Origin: SG8-39 sp032125995
GTDB taxonomy: Bacteria > Pseudomonadota > Gammaproteobacteria > Burkholderiales > SG8-39
Direction of reading: 5' to 3'
Length of the DNA: 12,308 bases
Assembly (NCBI GenBank): GCA_032125995.1
Contig: JAQBBQ010000178.1
Coordinates: forward strand, 1-12,308
The stretch's first letter is position 1, and each line of letters starts with the position of its first letter. Of this stretch, positions 6,945 through 12,308 are shown piece after piece. Under the pieces are notes generated by a model that made no database searches, was not told the DNA's origin, and saw only the letters and a program-made list of their open reading frames with translations. Both the position numbers and the translations under genes were made by a program.

Positions 6945-8686
6945 AGCGCGCCATCGCACTGCTGTGCGTGGGTATTGTGGCCGGCTGCAAAATGTTGCCG
7001 CCCCCGCGCCAGTCGTCGATCGAGCCGCAGATCCAGGCCCAAATCGACAACGCAACTGAGTCGACCCGTAAAGAGGCCTCGACGCGTGCGTTCGATGAGG
7101 CACTTCTGCCGCCGCTTCGGATGGCGATGCCGGAGACGCGACGGCAGCCGATCGAGCCGCGCTTCGATCTGTCGGTGAGCGACGCGCCGGCGGCACAGGT
7201 CTTCATGTCGCTGGTTGCGGATACCCGCTACAGCATGCTGGTGCACCCGAAAGTCAGCGGCACGATCAGCGTACGGCTCAAGGACGTCACCTTGCGCGAG
7301 GCGCTCAATTCGTTGCGCGAGATTTACGGTTACGAATATCGAATCCAGGGCAACCGCGTGCACATTCAGCCCGGCGGGCTGCGCGCGCTCGTTTTCCAGG
7401 TCAACTACCTACCGGGGGAGCGGGGCGGCAAGTCAGAGGTGCGCGTGCAGTCGGGTGCGGTGTCGGACGTCACCGGGGCTCAGCAGACCGGGTCGACCAC
7501 AACGTCAACCATCACACCGGGTGGGTCGTCGCGCGCGCTCGAATCGAGCCATGTGAAGACAACCCAGAAGGCGGATTTCTGGGGCGACCTGCGTACCGCC
7601 ATCACTGCGATCGTCGGCACCGGCGCCGGGCGCGCGGTCGTGGTGACGCCGTCGTCGGGCGTCGTCGTCGTGCGCGCGTTTCCGAACGAGCTGCGCTCGG
7701 TCGATCAGTACCTGCGCGCGACGCGGCTCGCGGTCGAGCGGCAGGTGATGCTGGAAGCGAAAATCGTCGAAGTGGAGCTCTCGGAAAGCTACCAGTCCGG
7801 CGTCAATTGGGCTGCCTTCCGTAATTCCGGGCCCGACGTGGTCGCTGGACAGGTCAGCAACCCGTCGGTCACTCAGTTTGGCGCGCGCGGTCAGCCGATT
7901 CAGAGCGGGGCGACCCGCATCGACGCGACCGGGAAGACGATCACCTCGCTTTCCGGCTTGGCGTCACTGGCGACTGGGCTCGCAGCGGGACCCGCCGGGG
8001 CGGTGTTCGGCCTTGCGCTGCAGACCTCGAACTTCGCGGCGCTGCTCGCCTTTCTCGAGACCCAGGGCACCACGCAGGTCCTCTCGAGCCCGCGCCTCGC
8101 GACGCTCAACAGCCAGAAGGCGGTCCTCAAGGTTGGAACCGACGAATTTTTCGTCACCAATGTATCGAGCACGACGACGACCACGTTGGCGTCGACACAG
8201 TCGTTCCCGAATATCACCCTGCAGCCGTTCTTCTCCGGCGTCGCGCTCGACGTGACCCCGCAGATCGACGAGGACGGGAATATCATTCTGCACGTGCACC
8301 CTTCGGTTACCGAGGTGACGGAAAGCACGCGCACCATCGATCTCGGCAACCAGTTCTCCACCATCCGCCTGCCGCTCGCCAAGAGCCGGGTAAACGAGAC
8401 CGATACCGTGGTGCGCGTACAGGACGGCAACATCGTCGCAATCGGTGGCTTGATGAACGTCGCAATTAAGGACGACCGTGGTGGCCTGCCGGGCGTCAAG
8501 GACGGCGGGGTCAGTGGCTTGCTGCTGCGCGATACCGCGGTGCTGCGTAAAAAGCGCGAACTCGTCATCCTGATCAAGCCGACGATCATCCAATCGGACC
8601 GCGATTGGCGCGAGGGCTTGCGCCAGACCCAGGAGGGGTTCGAGCGGCTCTATCCCCCAGCGCCGGAACTGGAGAAGCCACAATGA
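6941..8686 (+). CDS. mshL: MSHA secretin MshL (outer-membrane lipoprotein)
   Basis: A 581-residue secretin forming the outer-membrane pore for the pilus. The signal peptide MKRAIALLCVGIVAGC has a lipobox (VAGC) that places the lipidated Cys at residue 16. An STN/N0 domain spans about 74-145 (FDLSVSDAPAAQVFMSLVAD ... GTISVRLKDVTLREAL). A Ser/Thr/Gly-rich loop follows near 183-205, then N1-type sequence and the secretin C-domain (about 265-565). The C-domain carries VLSSPRLATLNSQKAVLKVG, a Thr-rich SSTTTTTLAST gate-like loop, LDVTPQIDEDGNIILHVHPS, and RVQDGNIVAIGGLM. These blocks are diagnostic of PulD/MshL secretins. The ATG lies in an ATGA overlap with mshK; the stop overlaps mshM. The length is usual for MshL and all domains appear intact. 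Confidence 0.96.
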   Translation: MKRAIALLCVGIVAGCKMLPPPRQSSIEPQIQAQIDNATESTRKEASTRAFDEALLPPLRMAMPETRRQPIEPRFDLSVSDAPAAQVFMSLVADTRYSMLVHPKVSGTISVRLKDVTLREALNSLREIYGYEYRIQGNRVHIQPGGLRALVFQVNYLPGERGGKSEVRVQSGAVSDVTGAQQTGSTTTSTITPGGSSRALESSHVKTTQKADFWGDLRTAITAIVGTGAGRAVVVTPSSGVVVVRAFPNELRSVDQYLRATRLAVERQVMLEAKIVEVELSESYQSGVNWAAFRNSGPDVVAGQVSNPSVTQFGARGQPIQSGATRIDATGKTITSLSGLASLATGLAAGPAGAVFGLALQTSNFAALLAFLETQGTTQVLSSPRLATLNSQKAVLKVGTDEFFVTNVSSTTTTTLASTQSFPNITLQPFFSGVALDVTPQIDEDGNIILHVHPSVTEVTESTRTIDLGNQFSTIRLPLAKSRVNETDTVVRVQDGNIVAIGGLMNVAIKDDRGGLPGVKDGGVSGLLLRDTAVLRKKRELVILIKPTIIQSDRDWREGLRQTQEGFERLYPPAPELEKPQ

Positions 8687-9597
8687 ATTACTTGCATCAC
8701 TTCGGGCTGCGCGAAGCGCCCTTCGGAATCACACCTGACACGAGCTTCTTTTACGCCTGTCGCGGCAGTCAGGAGGCGCTCAACACGCTGCTCGTGGCGG
8801 TCACCAACGGTGAGGGTTTCATCAAGATCACGGGGGAGGTCGGCACCGGAAAGACCTTGTTGTGCCGCAAGTTCCTTGCAACCCTCGATGGCGACTGGGT
8901 CTCCGCCTACATTTCGAATCCCGGCCTCGAGCCGCGCAGCCTCGTCATGGCGATCGCCGAAAGACTCGGTGTGGGTGTCGGGCAGGGCACCGATCAGCAT
9001 AGCCTTCAAAACGGCATCACGCGCAAGCTGCTTGAATTGGCGCTAGACGACAAGCGCGTCGTGCTGTGCATGGACGAGGCGCAGGCGATGCCGATCGAGA
9101 CGCTGGAGGCGGTGCGGCTGCTGACGAATCTCGAAACGGGGAAGCGAAAGCTCATGCAGGTGGTGCTCTTCGGTCAGCCCGAACTCGATCGGCGCCTTGC
9201 TTCGGAGGAGATCCGCCAGCTGCGCCAACGAATCACGTTCGAGCACACCCTCTGCGCGCTCGACGAACGTGAGACCGCGGCCTACGTGGCTCATCGTCTG
9301 ACCGTCGCAGGCACCACCGGCCACACGCTGTTCAGGCGGGGCGCGTTGCGCGCGCTGTACGGCTCGAGCCGAGGCATCCCTCGCTTGATCAACATCCTGG
9401 CGCACAAGGCAATGCTGCTCGTGTACGGCGAGGGCGGCGGTCTGGTTGAGCGACGCCATATGCGGGCCGCGGCCGCCGATACCCCCGCGGCCGGCCGAGA
9501 GCACCGCTGGTGGCCGGGTGCCTTGTTCGCGCGGCGGCGTGGGAGTGGGGCTTCGAGTGGGGTTTCGAGGGGGGCTTCGAGCGGGGCTTCGTTTTGA
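8683..9597 (+). CDS. mshM: MshM, ExeA-like AAA ATPase
   Basis: A 304-residue ATPase of the ExeA/GspA type. The N-terminus MNYLHHFGLREAPFGITPD is the signature of this family. Walker A is GEVGTGKT (51-58) and Walker B VVLCMDEA (126-133), followed by the sensor-type segment LMQVVLFGQPELDRRL and the C-terminal RGIPRLINILAHKAMLLVYGEG. It lacks the membrane helix and peptidoglycan-binding tail of full ExeA, as MshM proteins do, and would act in the cytoplasm in pilus assembly. The start is ATG 8683 (ATGA overlap with mshL), with GGAG about 10 nt ahead; starts farther upstream lie inside mshL. The last 20 or so residues are odd: an Arg/Gly/Ala/Ser low-complexity tail (SGAS-SGVS-RGAS-SGASF) encoded by the 12-bp tandem repeat at 9544-9591. 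This tail is unlikely to be part of the conserved fold. Confidence 0.93.
   Translation: MNYLHHFGLREAPFGITPDTSFFYACRGSQEALNTLLVAVTNGEGFIKITGEVGTGKTLLCRKFLATLDGDWVSAYISNPGLEPRSLVMAIAERLGVGVGQGTDQHSLQNGITRKLLELALDDKRVVLCMDEAQAMPIETLEAVRLLTNLETGKRKLMQVVLFGQPELDRRLASEEIRQLRQRITFEHTLCALDERETAAYVAHRLTVAGTTGHTLFRRGALRALYGSSRGIPRLINILAHKAMLLVYGEGGGLVERRHMRAAAADTPAAGREHRWWPGALFARRRGSGASSGVSRGASSGASF
9544..9591 (+). repeat. Four tandem 12-bp units at the mshM/mshN junction
   Basis: Four contiguous copies of consensus AGYGGGGYTTCG lie at 9544-9555, 9556-9567, 9568-9579 and 9580-9591, each with at most two changes. Because the unit is a multiple of three, both reading frames stay open through it: mshM reads SGAS-type tetrapeptides and the upstream extension of the mshN frame reads WGFE-type tetrapeptides. 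The last unit places GGGG about 7 nt before the mshN TTG start, so the array may supply its ribosome-binding site. Copy number could vary by slippage without shifting either frame. Confidence 0.85.
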
Positions 9598-10712
9598 GCG
9601 TCATCAATAGGATGCTGCGCGACCTCGACGAGCGCCATGCGCTCGCCGATCAAGGTGCGCAGGTGCTGCCGTCTTCCGTTCGTGTACCGGCGCCGGCGCC
9701 GCGCGCGGATCGGGAGTGGTTTTGGCGCATCGTGGCTGTGTTGATGCTGGTTGCGCTCGGTTGGGTCGTCGGGGTCATCTACCAGACGCAACTGCGTCCG
9801 ATCGCCACTGACGTCGCCCTTAAGGCGGCAGACGACAGGGGTCGCGCCCCGTCGCTCGCAGTCGCGGCCGTGGCGCCCCAAAGCGCCCCTTCAAAGCCCG
9901 CCCCTGCGCGGGTGGTCGCTGCAGCGCCGTCTGCTGCGCCCGCGCTTGAGACCCCGATTCAGAAGGACCCGGCGAAAACACCCGCTTCGGCAAAACCGGA
10001 GGCAGGTGCCGCGCCCTCGAGGCCGCCGGTGGCTACAAAGCCTGCCAGGCCGCCGAACGGCGGCGAAAGCACGCGGACACGGAAGAAGCCACGAAACGAA
10101 ACCTCGTCCCCCGTCGTGAAGACACATGAATCTGCGCGCAACCCGCAGTCAGGCGCGGAGCGCCAGTACGCCCAGGCGGTCGCGGTCCTGCGCACCGGAC
10201 ACGGCAGCGTGGCAGAAAAGCATTTCGCTGCGGCACTGGACGCCGACCCTGCGCATGAGAATGCGCGCCAGGCGCTCGTTGCGCTCAAAATCGACCGCGG
10301 CGATTTCGCCACCGCGCGCACGCTACTAGAGCAGGGCCTCGCCGAGAACCCCCAGAAAACCCGCTTCGCGGTGGTGCTCGCGAGGATCTACGTGGAGCAG
10401 GACGATTTCGCGGGCGCGCTGCGCACGCTGGACGCGGCGCGCACTGGGGGCGGCGCAGGCGCCGACCTGCATGCGCTCCGCGGCGCGGTGCTGCGCCAGC
10501 TCAAGCGTCCGGCGGATGCCGCGGACGCCTACCGCGACGCCCTACGCATTGCCCCGGGGGCAGGTGCAATGTGGGTCGGGCTTGGGCTTTCGCTCGAGGC
10601 GCTCGGGCAATTGCCGGAAGCCGCCGAGTCGTTTCGCAGGGCGGCGGCAACGGGAACCCTCTCGGCGGACCTGCGCGCGCAGGCCGAGGCGCGCGCACGC
10701 GCGCTCCAATAG
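9594..10712 (+). CDS. mshN: MSHA biogenesis protein MshN, TPR protein
   Basis: A 372-residue bitopic protein. Starting at TTG 9594, the N-terminus reads MSVINRMLRDLDERH, the conserved MshN opening. One membrane helix follows (about 44-63, WRIVAVLMLVALGWVVGVIY), then a Pro/Ala/Lys-rich linker (about 80-185). About five TPR units fill 187-372, for example VAEKHFAAALDADPAHENARQALVAL and PADAADAYRDALRIAPGAGAMWVGLG. The TPR domain would be periplasmic and act as a protein-contact surface in pilus assembly. The TTG overlaps the mshM stop (TTGA), and GGGG lies about 7 nt upstream. A GTG at 9510 in the same frame would add 28 residues of repetitive WGFE sequence and is disfavoured. The gene ends 4 bp before the stop of the convergent response regulator. 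The usual next genes mshE and mshG are absent here. Confidence 0.92.
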   Translation: MSVINRMLRDLDERHALADQGAQVLPSSVRVPAPAPRADREWFWRIVAVLMLVALGWVVGVIYQTQLRPIATDVALKAADDRGRAPSLAVAAVAPQSAPSKPAPARVVAAAPSAAPALETPIQKDPAKTPASAKPEAGAAPSRPPVATKPARPPNGGESTRTRKKPRNETSSPVVKTHESARNPQSGAERQYAQAVAVLRTGHGSVAEKHFAAALDADPAHENARQALVALKIDRGDFATARTLLEQGLAENPQKTRFAVVLARIYVEQDDFAGALRTLDAARTGGGAGADLHALRGAVLRQLKRPADAADAYRDALRIAPGAGAMWVGLGLSLEALGQLPEAAESFRRAAATGTLSADLRAQAEARARALQ

Positions 10713-10716
10713 CCGC

Positions 10717-11415
10717 TCAGGCTGCGTTCGCCTCGCTCGTTTGTTCGAGGCGATAGCCGTAGTTGTAGATCGGGACGATGCGATAGCCGCTCTCGGGCCG
10801 AAGATCGAGCTTCTTTCTCACCTGGCTTACGTGCGTGTCGACCGTGCGCGTGGCGAGCTCGCCCATCCGACCCCAGACGGACTCCTGCAGATAGCCGCGC
10901 GAGAGCAGGCGTCCGATGTTGCGGAAAAACATGGCCGCGAGGTCAAACTCCTTGGGGGTCAGTTCGATCCGCAAATCGCCGCGCCGGATCTCCCCTTTCG
11001 ACAAGTCGATCTCGAACGGCGGCGCAGCGATTACCTTCTGTTCGGCGGCCGGGTAGGCGCGGCGCAGAAGCGCGTTGACGCGCGCGTTCAGCTCCTGGTT
11101 GCGCACCGGTTTGATCATATAGTCGTCGGCACCGGCCTCGAGCGCGAAAACGATGTCCTCTTCCGCGTCGCGGATGGTGACGAACAGGATCGGCACGGAA
11201 TTCGAGACGTTGTTGCGGATCCAGCGCAGCACTTCGGTGCCCTGGACGTCGGGCACCTGCCAGTCGAGCAGGTAGAGGTCGAAGCTTTCGCGCGCCGACT
11301 CGCGCATGATCTCGCGGCCGCCCAGGTAGCCGTGCACGTCGTGCCCGCGCTCGCTCAGCCAGCGCTTGAGGAGGGCCAGCTGGTCGGGGTCGTCTTCGAG
11401 GATGGCAATGCGCAC
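10717..11415 (-). CDS. OmpR/PhoB-family response regulator
   Basis: A 232-residue two-domain regulator. The receiver has the acidic pocket Glu7-Asp8-Asp9, the phospho-acceptor Asp51 (LYLLDWQ), Thr80, Tyr99 and Lys102 (YMIKPV), so all catalytic residues are present. The C-terminal winged helix (about 130-225) is of the OmpR type, with LTPKEFDLAAMFFRNIGRLLSR, then the recognition region RTVDTHVSQVRKKLDL and a hairpin ending NYGYRLE. It would bind DNA tandem sites after phosphorylation by a histidine kinase. No kinase gene is visible in the window. I start it at GTG 11415 (VRIAILEDD), because a TTG at 11460 would add 15 unconserved Arg-rich residues. It converges on mshN with 4 bp between stops. 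It may be autoregulated through the tandem 10-mers at 11477-11496. Its target genes and signal are unknown; control of the pilus operon is only a possibility. Confidence 0.92.
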   Translation of the reverse strand: MRIAILEDDPDQLALLKRWLSERGHDVHGYLGGREIMRESARESFDLYLLDWQVPDVQGTEVLRWIRNNVSNSVPILFVTIRDAEEDIVFALEAGADDYMIKPVRNQELNARVNALLRRAYPAAEQKVIAAPPFEIDLSKGEIRRGDLRIELTPKEFDLAAMFFRNIGRLLSRGYLQESVWGRMGELATRTVDTHVSQVRKKLDLRPESGYRIVPIYNYGYRLEQTSEANAA

Positions 11416-11445
11416 GCGGCGGCTCCCGGATCGTGACCGTCGGGT

Positions 11446-11471
11446 CGTAGGGCAAGGCAAACGTCCCTACG
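11446..11471. repeat. Inverted repeat in the response-regulator leader
   Basis: Perfect 7-bp arms CGTAGGG (11446-11452) and CCCTACG (11465-11471) flank a 12-nt loop. It lies 30-56 bp upstream of the regulator GTG, on the strand that would be its untranslated leader. It could form a modest RNA hairpin or be an operator. No U-run follows, so a terminator is unlikely. Confidence 0.55.
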
Positions 11472-11476
11472 GGCCC

Positions 11477-11496
11477 GAAGTCTTACGAATTCTTAC
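11477..11496 (-). promoter_or_regulatory. Tandem 10-mer, likely OmpR-family regulator site
   Basis: Read on the minus strand, the site is GTAAGAATTC directly followed by GTAAGACTTC, two 10-mers differing at one base. Direct half-sites repeated at one helical turn (here TCTTAC-N4-TCTTAC on the plus strand) are the usual binding layout of PhoB/PmrA/OmpR-family dimers. The site ends about 62 bp upstream of the response-regulator GTG, which suggests autoregulation. No other copy of TCTTAC-N4-TCTTAC was noticed in the window. A partial -10-like GATAGT lies just upstream of it (11502-11497, minus strand), with no good -35. Binding by this regulator is inferred. Confidence 0.55.
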
Positions 11497-11540
11497 ACTA
11501 TCCGGGCTCGGCGGAAAGCCGTTCCGGTTGAATCGGTGGG

Positions 11541-12308
11541 TCAATGTCGGAGACCGGCAACGGTCTCTACGCGACGCAGGAGCGCGCGCGCGGCGAGGGG
11601 GAGGCCGGTGGCGCCAGCGGGAGCCTCTGCGAGATCGATGATCGCCGGACCGCCGAGATAACGCAGGATCGCGGCTACGGTGCTTGCGGGGCGATCCGAC
11701 AGCCTGAGCGACCAGCGGAAATGCGCCATTGCGCCCGGGAGCGGCGCGTCGGCCTGGACCGCCGTTCGGATCTGGCCAAGTGCCGTCGCAAGGCGAAGCG
11801 TGCTGCGTGCCTCGGCTGCGAGCGCAGCGGCCTGAGGCGGAACGATAAGTCCGAGGCTAGGCGCACCCAGCCATTGGGCGATTTCCGCGCAAAGATCGAT
11901 CACCAACGCGAGCGCGACGCGTACGACGTTCAGCCCACCGTGGCGCGCCGCCACGGCGCTGATGTGTTCCCAGTCGATGTCCGGGTGTCGGCGCAGGATG
12001 CGCGCGATGTCGCCGATCCATTTCATCCCGCAGCCACAGGACTTCATGCCGTCGGCGATGTGCACGAGCAGCAACTCTTCCGGCGCTGGCCAGGCTAAGG
12101 TGTGTCCGGCTAATGTGAGCGACTGCTGCCGGGCCTCGATGTCGTCTAGCCCGCAGGGCGCGGGGAACCATGCTGGTGCGACTCGGCAATGGAGTTCGAC
12201 GATTAGTCCGTCGGCCTGACGGAGGAGCAGCCATTCGGGCGTGACCCGATCGAAGTGCGGGTAGGCCAGCGCGTGTGCGGGAAGCGCGGGTTCGTAGCCC
12301 AGGGGTTC
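11541..12308 (-). CDS. PF14907-like nucleotidyltransferase family protein (5' partial)
   Basis: The frame is open from the right edge to the stop at 11541-11543, giving 255 visible C-terminal residues. The first residues, EPLGYEPALP, resemble the part just after the catalytic DxD segment of this family. VELHCRV (37-43) matches the usual VELHWRL block, and ELLLVHIADGMKSCGCGMKWIGDIARILRRHPDIDWEHI corresponds to the conserved LLLH...W..L.W..DiA.LL..H..lDW region. The helical tail that follows is normal. The N-terminal GS/DxD nucleotidyl-transfer motif lies beyond the window. Such proteins are often found in exopolysaccharide/exosortase (PEP-CTERM) clusters, but their substrate is not established. 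An unusual Cys-Gly-Cys sits before the KW motif. It is on the same strand as the response regulator, 125 bp upstream of it. The start cannot be seen; a TTG at 12074 is internal. Confidence 0.72.
   Translation of the reverse strand, partial: EPLGYEPALPAHALAYPHFDRVTPEWLLLRQADGLIVELHCRVAPAWFPAPCGLDDIEARQQSLTLAGHTLAWPAPEELLLVHIADGMKSCGCGMKWIGDIARILRRHPDIDWEHISAVAARHGGLNVVRVALALVIDLCAEIAQWLGAPSLGLIVPPQAAALAAEARSTLRLATALGQIRTAVQADAPLPGAMAHFRWSLRLSDRPASTVAAILRYLGGPAIIDLAEAPAGATGLPLAARALLRRVETVAGLRH

Larger units (their letters stand above)
11416..11540. other. Intergenic region upstream of the response regulator
   Basis: This 125-bp region separates the nucleotidyltransferase stop from the response-regulator start. 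It contains the tandem 10-mer (11477-11496) and the inverted repeat (11446-11471). No convincing -35/-10 pair, terminator or small gene is visible. A ribosome-binding site ahead of GTG 11415 is weak (CCGGGAG, about 8 nt upstream). Confidence 0.6.

Noticed and set aside
9510..9593. GTG start that would lengthen mshN by 28 residues
   Set aside because: The added residues are mostly translated 12-bp repeat; the conserved N-terminus starts at TTG 9594.
10064..10110. Patch with repeated CACG/ACACGGA-like strings in the mshN linker as an inserted repeat element
   Set aside because: Too short and degenerate to distinguish from ordinary low-complexity linker coding; the frame is uninterrupted.
10689..10704. 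GCGCGCG-CA-CGCGCGC dyad just before the mshN stop as a terminator
   Set aside because: No T-run follows, it lies in codons for Ala-Arg repeats, and such GC-rich dyads arise by chance in this composition.
10471..11436. 321-codon plus-strand frame opposite the response regulator
   Set aside because: It is an antisense shadow of a regulator with intact receiver and winged-helix motifs.

Overview
The window is GC-rich, almost fully coding, and carries most of an MSHA-type type IV pilus locus. Family content, strong G/C third-position bias and the pairing of an MSHA locus with an exosortase-associated type of nucleotidyltransferase suggest a betaproteobacterium. That assignment is an inference from gene families, and no species can be named.

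Layout, left to right. (1) 1-1740, +: the 3' part of a multi-membrane Wzy/O-antigen-ligase-like protein with a TPR-like tail, overlapping the next gene by 4 bp. (2) 1737-4089, +: four tightly overlapping minor prepilin genes with the character of mshC, mshD, mshO and mshP, each with a class III prepilin N-terminus. (3) 4090-4250: the only sizeable gap on the + strand. It holds a tandem 30/31-bp repeat, an unusually AT-rich segment and a candidate sigma-70 promoter. (4) 4251-10712, +: the assembly operon mshI, a PilN-like gene, mshJ, mshK, mshL (secretin), mshM (ATPase) and mshN (TPR protein), mostly joined by ATGA or TTGA stop/start overlaps. (5) 10717-11415, -: an OmpR-family response regulator convergent with mshN, with 4 bp between the stop codons. 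(6) 11416-11540: its upstream region, with a tandem 10-mer and an inverted repeat. (7) 11541-12308, -: the C-terminal part of a PF14907-like nucleotidyltransferase running off the right edge.

How the genes work together: the minor prepilins would prime or cap the pilus. MshI, the PilN-like protein and MshJ would form the PilM/N/O-like inner-membrane alignment complex. MshK links it to the MshL secretin, while MshM and MshN are accessory assembly factors. The extension ATPase (mshE), platform protein (mshG) and major pilin (mshA) are not in the window and presumably lie to the left or elsewhere. Compared with the classical Vibrio order (I-J-K-L-M-N-E-G-F-B-A-C-D-O-P-Q), the two blocks are swapped. 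A membrane glycan ligase/polymerase-like gene is joined to the prepilin block, which raises the possibility of a dedicated pilin glycosylation enzyme. I see no wholly new system here. The most unusual points are that linkage, the repeats at 4090-4150 and 9544-9591, and the likely regulator site at 11477-11496.
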